DNA of 64,000 nt from Amblyornis subalaris. Taxonomy: Eukaryota; Chordata; Aves; Passeriformes; Ptilonorhynchidae. Position 1 is the stretch's first letter. The number at the start of each line of letters is the position of its first letter. The DNA lies in assembly GCA_018881555.1 (NCBI GenBank), contig JACAXG010000067.1, positions 3,443,635 to 3,507,634 of the forward strand, in the 5' to 3' direction. Made by a program: the position numbers and the translations under genes. A model generated the notes under the pieces. That model was given only the letters and a program-made list of their open reading frames with translations, did no database searches and was not told where the DNA came from. Positions 36,518-50,951 of this stretch are shown here, piece by piece.

Positions 36518-39500
36518 AAAAAATCCAATCATACATCATCATACAAATTGAGATGCTCTCCATTTCATTGCTTAACTCCAAAGACAATGCCTAGTCAGGG
36601 TCAAATTTTGGGAAGCTTGATTCTGTCTGGCTAACCTGGTTTAGGACACTCTTTCTGGAGTTAGGTAATGCACGTTAGCCAAATGAAGATTTTCCTGTGT
36701 GGCGAGGTTCAGTGCCCTAAGAAGAAAATGCGTTTGATTTCAGAAGATAAACATTTTCCTTTCTCATTTCTCCGCATCAGCTAGAGTTTAGAAGCTAATC
36801 CTTAAGCTTTTTACTAAGTGTTACCTTGTTTACACTGGTGAAATGTTTCTCCGCTCCCACTGATACAACCGTTTTATTAAAGACTGGATGCTTTTCTTCT
36901 CTTTACTGGTCAGATAGTATCTCCATAATCCCTAGTACCATCTGTGTTGTACACAGTTGTGCTGATGGTAGCAGAGCTGATTGACTTTCTGCATCACATG
37001 CCTTTTGATCACACAACACAGGAACTTCAAATGTGATGCCGCAAGAAAGGGAGAGAGACATAGTCCAAATGAAAATTAATTTATCCTGTCCAAGTCCAGT
37101 CTTTCCCTGAGGCAGAGCAGCAGGATAATAGAGAGACAAGATAACTCCCCTTCCCAGAACCACACAAAGCACAAACAGAAAAAGCCCTATGAAGTCATAT
37201 GGTCCTCTGACTTATCACTATAGAATTGTCCTTTATGGAATGCTACAGTTTTAACTTAACCACTGAAACAACCAACATTTCCTTTAGGCATTTATTCCTA
37301 AAACTACTAAGTCACTTTCTGAGGAAATAAAGGGATAATAATTGCAAAAGCTTGCCATCTGTCAGATTTTAAAAGTCATATATNAAAAAAATACAGAGAG
37401 ATGTTAAAAAATCATGAAGTCTAACAGTCGAAAGTTTAAAAATGAAGAATTAATGCTGGAGTACTCAATATCATGCACATCTACAAGATGATATATTATC
37501 CAATTAAACAATTTTATACTCTTTTTTTTTTCCCTACCTCACTTAGTGAGCTGACTGTGACTGTTTTGCCTTCTCCTCATTTTTAGGTTTCAGATTCAGG
37601 CACTACACATAAAACAAACTCTTCTGAAGTTTAATCTCCTTAAAGNTTTTTCTCTGGTGCTCTTCAAAATACAATTTAGATGTTTCANGGACACTATGCT
37701 CAGGGCAACCTTGGAAGCTGTCAGGAGTGGTGTTAATTCCCTCTGACAGCCAAAGAGCCCAGGCATGGAGCCCCCACAGTGTTTGGATGCTCAGTCTGAA
37801 CCCCCAGATCCTAAATGTTCAAAATACTCAGACTTACACGCTACCATATCCACCCCAAGTGTAGCTGCTACTGCACCAGTTATAGTGAAGTGCATATGGT
37901 ACTCCTGGATATCAAACCACATATCCCAGATCAGGCTCTGGGAGTCAAGATATGAAAGCAGTATCAGTACAAAGCAAAATACTGGTTTAAAGCTGGATAG
38001 ACCAACTCCACAGACTCCATATACTGGACCCAGTCCATTTATAGGCTTCTATAGCCTCATGTTTGCTGCACAATTTCTAAGAGCACAATTCACAGACTTG
38101 TTTATTCACAAACCCTCAGTGGAATGTATTTCCCATTGTGTGAAATGAACACGTATTTGTTGAACTAGGGAAACAGAAAAAACTTCAAACTTAACAGATG
38201 GACATTCGTGGACATACACTTATGGGTAGTAGGTGCAAAACCAAGGGACCAAGTTCTGATATTACTTCAACTGAATGGTTTAACTGTGTTAGTCAGAATG
38301 GAGAAGACTCAGCAGAAATCACTAAGTTTTTTCTGCCAAAGAATGCCATCCATTATAGGCATTACAGTACAGCACCTGGTTTACTAATTTAAAATGAGTT
38401 TCCCACACCTAAGTAGATATTCTAGAGCCTGGAATTCTGGAAAAGTACGGATGGCAGTGCCTTTGCCAGTGGCATCCTGTGTTGTGCAAATCTTAATCTA
38501 ATAGTTAGGCTCTGGAACAGCTACCTGATAAAAAAAGACAGGCAAAAGAATGGCAATNTGTGAATCTTTACAATATTTAATTGTAAGATAGATAGGTAGT
38601 TATTCAGCACCGTCAAGGTTTACGAGACCTTAGCTAGAGCAGGAAAATTCCTGTCACAGCCATAGGGGTCTGGGGGCTAAGGGCAAGGTTCCCTACCAGG
38701 GTGTGGACAAGAGGCGAAGTTAAACATGGTGTTCAGGTTGACACTAGCCTGTGCCACCACATCTAGACCTATTGGACAGCACTCTCCTAATGGTTTATCA
38801 TAAGCAATATATTTTTGTGTGGTGTTCCCTGCTTTATTGGAATCAAATTCTCTTAACAATCCCAGCTGCATATGTGAGAGCTCTCATTCAGATCAGAACT
38901 GGAAAAAACTTTTGACTTCTTACATAGACATGATAATTTTTGGCCTGAGAACTGGTACTGTCTATGACAGACAGCAAAAGCAGTGTGTACCAGACACCAG
39001 TGTGGAATACACCATAATGTATTTATATAACATAGTATGTTGTAACACATGAGCTTTCATTTAACCCTAATGTATATCTGCTGTCAGAGGTCTTGGTATA
39101 AATTGAGCCCTTCCTGGGTCTCTGATCAGGTGCAATCACACCTAAAGAAGATCATACCACTGCATCCTCATTATTATCTTGTCTAAATAGAGAAACTGAC
39201 ATGAGTAACATCAGTTGTAAATTCATGGACACCTTGCCTTTATTGGAAACAACAGTACAGCAAGAGGCCCTGGATCTCAGGTGCAGTGCCAGGCTCTATA
39301 GGAAAGTATGCTTTACTGGGAACAGACTTTGATATTTTGTTCCCCACCTTCAAGTTCGATCCAGTGTGCCCATGCTCCTCAACTGCCTCTGCTCTACTCC
39401 TGGTTGCTTGTAAGACACATCCTCTCACTTCATTAGTCCCAGAAGAGTACTGTAATTTCTCATCCTACTCCTTGCTTTTTTGCATAACCAACACTCCTCT

Positions 39501-42199
39501 ACTTTTCTGCACTGCTGCCCACTCACTGCCACATTGCCTTCTCTCTCACCCAGTAGTCTTGTTAACAAGTCTCATTTTCCCTTGCTGGTAGCTTGATTAT
39601 ATTTTCCTTGTCTCTCTAGGTATTCAGTTCTCTTCTAAACTCTGTATCTATTCCAGTTATCTCCTTCAGCTTCGCTCCCCACTATCACTGCCTAAGAAGT
39701 TTGCTGCTCTCCTGCTGGCACTGAAGCTTCTTTTCGGACCCATTTCTTCTTTTTTCAAATTTCACTAGTTCTTAGATCACTCTGCAAGCTGCTTCAGAAA
39801 TCAAGAGTATTGACTACTCTCAGAGGTTCCTGGTCTTGCCTGAAAACATTTAAAAGTCTCTGACAGATGCTCTATGCCAAACTCCCAGTTGTGCTCCCCA
39901 CTCCAATTCAGAGTCTAAGTTTCTCACTTTGTTTGCCATACACCTTTCCAGTNTCTTTGTCTCAGCTCTGCCTTGTCCCCTGTGCATATAATCTGGTTAG
40001 CTTAGTCTTGCAAACTGCTGGATCAAGGGGCAGGAAGAGAACTGGAGAAGCACACAGCTCGTGCAGTGTGGGGGTGTAGACCATGTACAGTCACAGCAGC
40101 ACAGAGCTGCAATGGCAGGAAGACATCCCCCTCCACTCTACATTCAGAGAAAATGACACTTTCAGGTCATTTATATTCTGGAATTTTGAGATGTGTGATC
40201 TGTCTACATTGACTTATCAAGTGTGTGTGGGTTTTCATCTATAAAGAAGTTGCTCCTCACTAAATGTCAAATTTGACTCCAAGCCAAGAACTGCTGGAGT
40301 TTCTAGGCAAAAAACTAGCTCTGACAATGTATATTCTCTCAAATTTTTTCTACCCTGATCTCCCTCTTTAAAAAAGAGAAGTTAGTGGTTTATAAGAGCC
40401 TTAAACATTCTTCTTAGCATTCTTCCAAACTTATCTACAATAAAAAAAAATAAGTTACAGGGGAAGAAATTCCAGCAATCTGCAAATGCTTCCCACAGAG
40501 AGCAAACATCTGAGGATTGGAACTTGAAGATCAAACCAGAGAACTGGATATAAGAAAAACCTCCCCTAACATGCTTCGGGAGTAACCTGTTATCAGTTTA
40601 ATGGACCAGCTCTTAGCTTGGCAGTATGATGAATGCTCAAAACAATGCAAACCAATCCAAAGCACAAATGCTGGTAAAATAAAAAATCAAGTAGTTACTG
40701 TCTTTGATATGTTTTACCCCATTCATATGAATTTAGCACTCAATGGCAAATATGAAAGTTCTAGTTCAATGGAATGGCTTGTGTGCAGAAGGTGTATGTG
40801 TGATATCTTACATCCACGGACATGTTTATTGAATATTTTTTCTACCTCTGTAAGGTATATACCAGGCTATTTTAAAACAGTAATTTTGTTTCCCTTGTAA
40901 CTGTTTTTTTCACAAGTTTTAATTAAATATAACAAGAAAAATAGCAGTTGGATTAAATAACATACTGTGAGAGTAAAACTACCCAGTAGTCAAAGATAAA
41001 TAATAACGTAAGACCAAAAATGCTAATGACATACTGTGAGTGTAGCGATCAGCTGATTAGCCATTTAATTTCTCATTTGAAATCAAATTTGCATACCTAA
41101 CTTATCAATTCAGATGTGACAGAAACATTAAAATTAAATATGTGTTTTCTTATTTCAGTAAATGACAGCCATTGGTTAAATAGCAATAATACTAGCCTTT
41201 GGGACAAACATGTAGAGCACATTGCCTAATTCATTTCATTTTCAAATGAACAAAGACTGGCTCTGAATGCCCTGCTTTCCTACAAATATGCCTGGAAGGG
41301 CTTGTTGCTAACTCTGGAGACTGAAAGATGGTGGCTGCAAAAAATACGCCCCATTTTTAATGTCAAAACCCTGAAGTAAAAGGNTACTGTTCAGACATCA
41401 ACTCCCCAGACAAGGTAAGTGTTTCCGATGTGGTTTGGACAGAGCTGCTCACCAGACATATTAGGCCTCCATGCAACAGTCTTTCTAGCAACCAATACCT
41501 TGTAGCATTCCACTCTTGAGAAGGAAATACTAGATTTCTAAGGCTTTTTAACTGAGGAAAAAAACCAAACTCAAACATGCCTGACAATTAATGGCTTATG
41601 TAATACATAATTATTTATGTTGAGAAAAATGACCATCACAGATCACGCATCCATGAAATTTGGGTTAATGTCTGCTTTACTGCTGAAGCTATTAAGCGGC
41701 TTCAGGGACATTAAGAGTAAAATTCTGCAAAAAATAAAGATATCTCTTCTGACGCATTTTTCAGTACTTCTAATTAATGCATTGTTGATTAGGACCATGT
41801 GTCTGAGATAACTATACCTTATAACAACTTTTTCATTAAAAATTCCTGTTTATAAATCTGGGAACAGAGACACATTGCAATTCATCGTGGATGGATTGTC
41901 ACTGCTTTTTAAATATGGTTGAAAAACAATAAGGAAAATAACATTTTTTTTTCTTTTTGACCAAGTGACAAGAATTTAATTTCCCCACATACAAGTTACC
42001 TTTTCTTACATTTTCTGTTTATGACAAAGATACTTGCCTGGAATGTTAATTTACAAGGGATAAAGAAAAGAAAAAGAAGAACCTGGCAGATTGGAACCCT
42101 ATCTGCTACTGCACATTTCGACCTGCATGCAGAAATCATGTAACTATAAAGACTCATAAAGGGTTGTGGATTATCACATGATTATCTTTGCTGACAGCA
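36518..42199. other. AT-rich unique DNA, no gene seen
   Basis: A 127-codon open frame (37765-38148, plus) has no recognised domain. A pyrimidine-rich segment lies at about 39370-39760. No transposon ends were recognised. The longest stretch of slightly higher GC is 37690-38130. Confidence 0.5.
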
Positions 42200-42207
42200 T
42201 GTGTATG

Positions 42208-42261
<54 letters not shown>

Positions 42262-42274
42262 TATATGTATATGT
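42200..42274. repeat. Compound (TA)n/(CA)n microsatellite
   Basis: A TGTATGTATATATATA segment leads into ACACATATACAC and then 31 bp of CA (42227-42257). It ends in CATACATATATGTATATG. The flanks are partly palindromic (ATACATATATGTAT at about 42258-42271). Confidence 0.93.
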
Positions 42275-45200
42275 AGTGCCCAGGTATATGCAAGGGTGGA
42301 GAAAATATTCTTTGCCCTGTGATGTTTAAGGCTTTTAGTCACTTCCGTTGCTACTGATCATGGTTATTTGTCCCATCTGCATAGCATCTGTGTGTCAAGT
42401 TGTGAAAACTATAGGAGATCACCACCTACATGAATGAGTATATAAATGGGAACATTTATGGATTGAAAAAAGAGACTGAAATGCTGCATTAGTTTTGTCT
42501 TTATTCCTTACTGAGTTTCACATACCTGTTCTCCCAGAATTTATAGTCTTTCAGCATAGAGCACTTTCTGTGTTGTCAGTCTCACAAGCAGCCTGCAGTT
42601 TCAGAGACAAGGTTTGTTATGTTTATTTCCTTTCATTTTTTAAGTTCTTAGAAAAACCCAACAACTTTTCTATCTGTCAAACATTGCCATGCCATAAAAA
42701 TTAGTCTGGTGGATGTGGGCATTAAAGCGTTTCAATTTTTTAGCACATACTTATCTCAAAATGGTCCATTTGCAGTAAAAGACAAAACCTGGCTTTGCAC
42801 GGGCTTGGAGGATTAAAGGAAATATTTAAGAATAGAAAGTGAGGCTGCCCAAAGCGTGCAGAGTACCCTGCCTTCTGGGCTCTGCCCCAGCCTTCTGTTA
42901 ATAGCAGACCTCTACTTTTGGTGGCAATTAGGAGGAAAATTTCCTAAAGAAAAGTGCTGTCAGAAAACTGTAAGACTAATGTATTTTGAAGTTGTTGCTC
43001 TTGGAGAACATTACACAGGACACAGTTTGATCTTCTTAACTCCTCCTCTAAACAGTGTGTTACAAGGATGCATACTCTGACTGCCAGCTCCTCGCCTAAC
43101 AGCCCTGAAGGGCATTAATTAGTGTATCTAAAGATTATAGTGACAGAGTGAATGTTGGTGGCACATATGTCATCACAAAAGAGAGTTAAACTTGACAGCT
43201 AGTCTGCCATGTCTTTGAGGGGTAGAGAAAAAGAATGTGCTTTGTTTTTCAGGAATATTCAAATTTGAAAGTTCATGGACACCAGCACTTTTGTTAAATC
43301 AAAATCCAGTGAGTGCATTCAAACTCTCATAGTCAGACGAAAAGCTTTAGTTTCCAGCTTTTACTGGCTCAATAAGCAACCATCTTGTCACCATGTCGTA
43401 AAAGAGTCATGGTTACTTCTGTTCCATGCCACCACTCCAAAGCTAAGCCACCAGAAATTGCTGAAGAATCACCGCATTCATCTTCTCTACAGCAGCCCTA
43501 ATGGCACTTCTGGAGCAGGCAGGCATCATGAGTGACAGCAGCCCTGAAGCTCCTTTAATGCATTTCACAGACACAGGCTGGCATTTGTTACCTGAGGTTC
43601 AGGGATATGCTTCTGTGTCTTAATGCCTCTTCCTTCTAGTTCAAATTTGCTTTAAGCACTGTTCTGCTATCCCAAAAAGTCAAGGCCAAACTGCAAGCTA
43701 TTAGTTACTGCCTGGAGTAGGAGCTAGCCACAAGCAGTGCAGAATGAACAGCTTAGTCTTGGGATTATTTGTGACAATGCTGTATTCAATTGATTTTTAC
43801 ACCAAAAGGGTTTTCTTCCCTCTCTATTTGTTAACTAAAATTTTGCTATATAGATCTGCCAATGCAACTTTTGTAATAAATAAAGAACCCTTGAGGAGTT
43901 TGAATCCAAAATCTGAGATAATTCTATCCAAGGAAACTTGTATTTCTTGCAATGACAAAAAAAAGGACACTTAAATATTTGTTAGCAATACCAGGTAGCA
44001 TCACCATTCCCAATCAATGTTATCAGATGGTGTGCAGAGAGATAAACATAACTGTTGATGAATCCTCACAACAAACAGAGATAGAAACCAGCATCCAGAA
44101 GGTGATTAATTTCTTTAAGGTACTGTAATGAATCAATGTCATTGCTTCTGTTACATTTCTGGATCCCTGGTACCCAGGCCTAGAACTGAGAAACAGAGCC
44201 ACACTGTAACCATTACATTTTATTCCACAGGAAGACCAGAAGTGTTGAAGTAAACTTGGGTTGAAGAACAGATTCTTGGTGTAGTAACTGAGAAACAGAG
44301 GATAGCTATACCCTTTTATAATGCTGAGGATCTTCACACTTCCTAGGACAGCCAGATTTGTAACAGTTAAGCTCCTCATCAAAGTCATAGCACTATCCAA
44401 CCTCTTGTTTATTTATATATTCATTTTATGTCTTCATTCAACAACAGGGAGGGTAGTAATTTCTTTCTTGGTCACTGATTTTTTTCTCACATATCACAAG
44501 GATCGTGTTGCTATTTCCTCTTCTAGCCCTACTGCGTTTTATTTTGATGGCATACAGCTGGTTGCTCATTTTTTAATTTGTCCTGGGGTTTTGGCAATGC
44601 TTGTCTGTCTTGTGTCAACACCTGTTGTTGCTGATACCTCACTGATCATGAGTCAAGATGAAGGGAGAGGCTCAGAGGAGAGTCTCAGATGGAGGGTCTC
44701 AGACTCAGTGCAAGTGGTCAGTGTTGCATTTCTTAAGTAAGCTTATGGTAGTGACAGAAATTACTTGGAAGGTGATTTCCATGGTTTTTTGCAATGTAAC
44801 TACGTCTGCTGCAGGCTCACAGGAGAAGGAAGCAGCTCGGGAGATAACACTGATGGATTAGTTGAATGAGAAACTTTTTCCAAAGGCAGCTTTGCTATTG
44901 ATCCTGTTTGTCTTGCTTGAATGAAAAGGAGGTGGGAAAACANTACCCTTCATCGCAGCTGCTACAGGTGGGCAAATCATACTCTAGGTTTGGGGGTTGC
45001 AATAAACTGTTCCCTAATCAAATTTCACTATAATTCTCTCATCATTATTGGTACGCTTCTCAGTTTCTGTTTCTTCTTTTTGCCTAATCCACTTTATTTT
45101 TGTATTTTNTCCTAGTTCAGCCCCAGCTCCACTTCCTATTTTGCAGCCATTCTCTTCACCATTTAAATGACGTGAAATGCAACACTGCAGGAAAAGTGAG

Positions 45201-48200
45201 GAGCCAAAATGGGAGAGAACCGCTGCTCTCCCCATGCCTGCACCACTCTGCCACTCCCAGGGTTGGTGGCAGTGCCTACAGCAACTGCCTTCTTCCATTT
45301 GCTTGTGACTCATGATTTCTTTTGCATAACCACAATAAGCTACACCCACACAGAGCCATCAGTCAGTTCAGCAATGGCAGCAGAAAAAAAAAATATTTCT
45401 TATAAAATATCACATTTTTGGAAAAAAAAGGAAACCAAAACAACACTACCTGACAAAAGCTTAATCATTCAGTGTTCTGTTTTCAAGGACTATTTAAATT
45501 CATTTTTCAGAGAAATTCTCTTGCATAGGCTATTGAGGAGATAATAGAAGTTCTCAGAGTTTGCAAAACAATTTGATTTTAAGGAAGTACTGAGACTTTA
45601 CAGATTTTAGGGAATAAAGTTCATTGTAACCTGCTAATGGCAGATTTGTCCAGAATAAAGAAGATTGAATGTCAGAACAGCTAAATAACTGACATCTCCT
45701 CTATGCAAAACCTTTTACTGTCTTCCCTAGCACAAATTACTCTAACTACTTCAAATGAAATCCAAATAAATTCATAAAAATATAATTACTTGAGGAACTC
45801 TGAGAAATATAGGTATAAATTACCAAGAAAACAGCAGATGCCTTGTGGTCAGGCTTCAAAAAAGAGAACTACGACTGCTGGTTTGAATACTCATGTCTAG
45901 GTCTTTTGGTTTTCTAACTGGAGGATGTATATAAAAATGAAATTCTACTGCATAAAGACCACGAACTCTCAGTGATCAAACTATTGTCTTTTAGAATTGG
46001 AGGCACTTTTTTTTTTTACTCTTTACTGAAGTCTCATACACGGAAGCTAAAGGTTTAGGTCACAGTTTTGTGAACACATTTCTTTATGCCTTTGAAATAA
46101 GCACAGTGGGTAAAGCAGAACTTTATCTTCAGGAGTAGCTCATAGACATGGGGCAAAGTTAACATATTTCCTCCTGCACCCATCACTTCACTTTATTTAA
46201 AGAGCCAGTTAATGTACAGTGAAAGTCACAAGCTTCAAAGAAATCGCAATTTTTATTTATTTTTTTCTATTTTGCTTTAGCTTCTAAGCAACTTCATGTA
46301 GATATGTGAAATGGCATGATAAATTGCCTAAAATACAGCATAGACAGCATGCATCACTCCACTTGAATGTTTCTTTGAAAATAAAATCAATTTTCTTTTC
46401 TATTTTTTTTAAATAATAATGAAATGCATTTATTCTCTGGACTGACTGAGATACCAAAGGTTCCAGTTTAATTTACTTGATAAAAAACTTTAACAGGGCC
46501 ACAGAATGTACGCTCAAAGAGGAAATTAGCATGTCACTTACTGAACAAGATAATATTCACGAGATGTGTGGGTATCTTTTGTATTCTGCTCATTTCTTGG
46601 CTTTTTCACCTCTATTCTCAGCCCTTTATACCAAGAAAGAAACATGAATACTTATCCTCAAACACACCTTTGTAGCTCTCACTTCCCATATAAATCAACA
46701 ACTTGTAGCAAATGACAAGAGCTGGCAATATTTTCATGATCCATGCCCTCAATTAACACCATTCCAGTGGCATGCATGCTAGGATGGATTTTNTCCTGTG
46801 TTTCTCGGAACGGGATCCAGAGTCACAAACCTGGGATGTACAAAGCCACATAATGCTTCTCCCAATGCTTTCATTTGGCCTTTCAGTGATAGTTTTCAAA
46901 AATCTCTATTAGCATTTCATGTTTGTTATCACTTGTAGCAGTATCATCTATGGGGCAGAAGGAAGGAAGTTCTTAAGGCTGCAGTTTAGAAACGACTAAA
47001 TCCAAGGAGAGAGGATTCCTGAGTTTGTTCCATCAATGTTCACAGTCTTGAAATGTAGCTTTGCCACAACACAGCCTGCTGCTACTGCTTATGTTCTCTG
47101 TGCAGATACTCCCCATCCTGCCACTTAAGCCAAAGGATCAAGGATGAGCAGGTCAGTGCCTGAATTGCAGGAAGCCTCTAGTGGGCCAAAAGTTTTTCAC
47201 AGTGCACTAGATGTAAAACTAAAGATCACAACTACTAAGGCCCTTCCAAGTGCAACTACCTCTAAAAAAACAATCTTCAAATATTTTCCTAAAAAAATCT
47301 TCCAAAAAGGTCTTTAAGTTTCAGAACTTTATGACTCTGTGACTGTTTTCAAGTAGAGAGTCAATTACTTTGGGTGAGATTTGAATGGTCTTCTTCGCAT
47401 TAATGTCCAGAAATAATTAGCAAAAGCATCCTTAGCTGTGACCTCACTTATGGAATGGTTTTGCTGTCTTGGTGATTGCTATTCTAAATAGACAAAATAT
47501 TTTTCTTAGGACAGTCTTAGCTGCAGAGGTCACGTACTGATCCACGCAGATGAGGGAACAGAATTGTGTTCTTTCCTGTTCCCAAGGACCTCTGAAACAT
47601 TTTCAGGCTAAACTGGCAATTAATTTGTTGAACTGAAATTCATTAAGTGCTCAAATTGCAAACATGCAGCTGAGTATTAATAGTATATGAATCATATTTT
47701 TCTGTTTTATGCAACAAAATAAATTTCCAGTTGAACTCAGCAGGACAAGTCACACTGCCTAAGGGAGCAATTTCTTAACTCAGGGGACTGAGTCNGATTC
47801 CTTTATTACCATTATACTCCCAAGAGGGAAAAACACAGAATGAAGTTGAGCTAAAATGTTGATTAAAACAGAGAGTTCTGGATTATTTAGTAGAGGAATT
47901 ATTGTGTATGTGATGACTTGTCCTCCTAATTCAGGCGTCTAATTGAGAAGCTAAAAACTGGTATGACTGCTCACAGATTACACAGTCAACGGGGATAAAT
48001 ACCTGTGCACATATGGGCATGGCCTGGCATGAGATTTACACTATCTCCTCCAAATTTTCAAGGAGCAGCAAGAGCTCACTATGCTGCCATGATCATGGCG
48101 CTTTCCCAGGCTCAGACCCTTTTGTCAGGGCAAAACAATTCCAGGATACCCTGACCTTCGCACAGAAAATACACATTTCCCTGGATGGTTTGCACAATGG

Positions 48201-48204
48201 CACT
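42275..48204. other. AT-rich unique DNA, no gene seen
   Basis: No repeat family or exon was recognised with confidence. Open frames up to 139 codons (44321-44740, plus) are hydrophobic and motif-free and look like chance. A moderately GC-rich patch lies at 45180-45310. Confidence 0.5.
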
Positions 48205-49195
48205 GGATACCACTTCTAAAAAAGGCAAGAGGAAGGGTTAAGTAACTTATAGGTCAGCCAGGCTCACCTCAGACCTTGGAAAAGTCATGGAGCCTGTCCT
48301 TTGGGGATGCATTTGCAAATACGTGAAGACAAAAACTTTACAGTTGGAGTCAGNGATCCTTGGATTTACCAAGGTCAAATGATGTTCAGCAAACCTGGTG
48401 CCTCATACAACAAAATGACAAAGTGAGGTTTGTGGATGTCATGTATCACAGCTTTAGGAAAGCTTCTGACTCCACACCCTGCCAGCTGGCAGCTGAGGAA
48501 TTGTAGACTGGAAGAAATGATGTTTAGACAGACTAAAAATTGGCAGTGCCTCTGCACTTAAAATGTGTCAATGAGTAGCTCAGCATCTGCTTGGTGGCCA
48601 GCAGTGAGCCACTGTAATGGCTGTTCTTTCTCACTGTTTGATATCTTAATCAATGACCAAGGTGATGACCTAGGATGTACTACCTGCAAATTTATCAATG
48701 ATGCTAAATTAGAGGGAGTTACTCGCACAATGAATGTCATAACTTGAATCCACAGGNACCTTGATAAACTTGAGAATCGGGACAATAGAAACTTCATGAT
48801 GTCCAAGGAGACAAGCAAACTTCTGCTCTTGGGACAGTGTAAGCTCATATGTGGTTAAAGAATTAGTAATAGTCCTGCTGAAAAGAAGATTATTGTTGGA
48901 CTCTAGCTTGAATACTCCCTCTCACTGTGAATAAGGTACACTGAAGATCAGGCTGTGTTGAAAGAAGTTGCCTAAAAGATATGAGGAAGTTGCTTTTCCC
49001 ATCTGCCTGGAGCTTGGGAAGCTTCACGTGAAAAAGTGAATCAAGTTTTGGACCACCTACTGGGCCACAAGGAAATATTGAGAGATCCTCAGGCTGCTGA
49101 AGAGTCTTAGGCTTAGTTTAATAGCAGGCAAAAACTACCGGAAGGGCAGTAAAAAAAAGGACTTAAGGAAAAACTTTCCACTAGGAGGCAAACCT
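48205..49195 (+). pseudogene. CR1 LINE ORF2 reverse-transcriptase remnant
   Basis: In normal CR1 elements ORF2 encodes the endonuclease/reverse transcriptase for target-primed retrotransposition. Here the DNA follows the sense CR1 ORF2 from the conserved LTSxxGKVME block (AGGCTCACCTCAGACC, near 48260), through GGATTTACCAAGG (48362) and the palm region near 48650-48710, to the GCCACAAGGAAATATTGAG-like 3' part (about 49061). In-frame readable pieces include a VINDQGDDLG-like stretch, and the catalytic box that is F-A-D-D in active CR1 reads F-I-N-D at 48691-48702. Stop codons and frameshifts break every frame. The segment is truncated at both ends and lacks the endonuclease and the 3' UTR. It is a dead copy with high divergence, so it is old. 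Confidence 0.82.
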
Positions 49196-50945
49196 TTGCA
49201 GTCTCACTCTGTCAAGCTGTGCAGGTAAACTCTGAAATTTCCACCTATTTTCTGAGGTTTTCAAGATGCAGTTACACACAGTCACTGCTGAACTGACCCA
49301 GTACTGGCAACAGTCCTGCCTTTTTGGATGAGCAGCCTCGAAAGACTTTTCGAAATCCTTCTGTGATGAGCAGTTTTATGTTTACCCTTCATTATTCTAT
49401 ACTGCCTAGGGATTTCCACATCTACACCAGGAATCCTGGCTGGTCCACAGGATTTGAAGATTAGTAGCTTGGAAAATACCTTTTCCGTGGTTGTCTGGAA
49501 ATCCTTAGCTCTGTCTCCTTTGCATGCAGAATGTATTTTCACCAAGACCTGGCTCCTGTGGTGAAAACTTTATGAACTGTAGGTGTCCATACAAATCTGT
49601 ATGCAAATTAACATTACACAGACAACCTAACTATTGGAACATCCTATATTTCGGAAGTTTGGCCTTTCAATTTAAGTATGGCGTACCTTTCCATAGCAAA
49701 CCCAGTACTGAGCACAAGGAGTGTTNGGACTGCATACCTCCAGAATAGACTTCTTACAGCATACCTACTCATAAGCAGCTGATAAAGGAGAAGTCTGTTG
49801 TTCCAAGGGATGGTGCAGAAGAATCAAGTCCAACAAATAGTCATTTGGAACTTCTCCTGCACTTAACACCCATACATAGAGAAGAAGTGAGGAATGTGGA
49901 AACTTGCCATTATGACTTTCATTATCATCTCACCACCAGAGTGAGGCTGGTCCCAACTGTACTTCCAGAGAGCTCTGTATAATTTTCTCCACCCAGCAGA
50001 TATGAGGAAGTGGGAGGGGTGACCCATACAAAGTGAGACAGTTGTACTAGTGATATATTTTGAGTTCAGAGATATTGTAGGACACAGTAGGTGATGAAAA
50101 TGGTGCTAGAGATGCTGATCAAGCTAGTGAGCAAGCCTCTGTAGAATATTTTTAGACAGTCATTAATTTTAACACACTGCAGAATCTTCCCAATCAACAC
50201 ACACTACTGAACGAAATTAATTATTATAAATAACTCTCACATCAGTCAAAACTGAATGCAATTTCACTGTTCAAGAAAAAAATATATCCCTACCTAAGGA
50301 ATTTCTGCTTTCAAGTTCCAAAAGCCCCTGGGAAGGAAAAAAGCCTCAAACAAACCAAAAAATTCCTTTCCTGATTGAGGTTGTGTATTGATAAAGGAAA
50401 ACAACATATGAGATAGAGAAATGCCTTACTGTCAGAAGGTTTTATTTTTAAAACAAGAATTTTCAGATTTTTGAATTAGATGCAGGTGCTCCCTTTTTTG
50501 TGTTAATGCCAGAAAAATTGCAGAATTTGGCACAAAACTAACAGAAATACAGTCAAAGTGAAAATAGGCTTTAATTATTGTACGACATTAAAAGCTGTAT
50601 TTCTAATCCACCCCAAGAAGCTCTGCTTACAGATTTGTTTGCTTTTCTTTCATTCGCTTTCACCTATTGTGCTTTATTATTCTTGCTCCTTAGACNCACA
50701 TCTAAAAAGTAGGAAATTAACTGCCTCCATGTTGGTGGGTGCTCACGCAGGGCCCATGCAACTTGTCTCATATAATGCTCCTTCGTGTTGCAGAGACCTT
50801 CTTAAAAGTACCTATTCAGGCTGCAAACTAAAGCACAAATAAAGTTAGAGGAAAACAGCCCTGATAATTTAACTAGAGAATCTGTCAAGCTATGTGTGCA
50901 AGCAGTAAAGGCAGCAGGGAGAGGTGAGGGGTTTGAAAAGCCACA
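49196..50945. other. AT-rich unique DNA, no gene seen
   Basis: No recognisable element was found. Open frames are under 95 codons. Confidence 0.55.
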
Positions 50946-50951
50946 GGTATT

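Noticed and set aside
36289..36551. Open frames with repeated Phe-Pro-Ser-Leu or Gly-Lys-Glu motifs
   Set aside because: These are translations of the GGGAA microsatellite.
44321..44740. 139-codon hydrophobic plus-strand frame, considered as a membrane protein
   Set aside because: T-rich DNA gives hydrophobic codons by chance; no motif, no CpG or promoter context, and the opposite strand is also partly open.
47215..47345. Possible CR1 3' end (AAGGCCCTTCCAA and TATGACTCTGTGAC)
   Set aside because: Only two short similarities with unmatched sequence between them; too weak to call.
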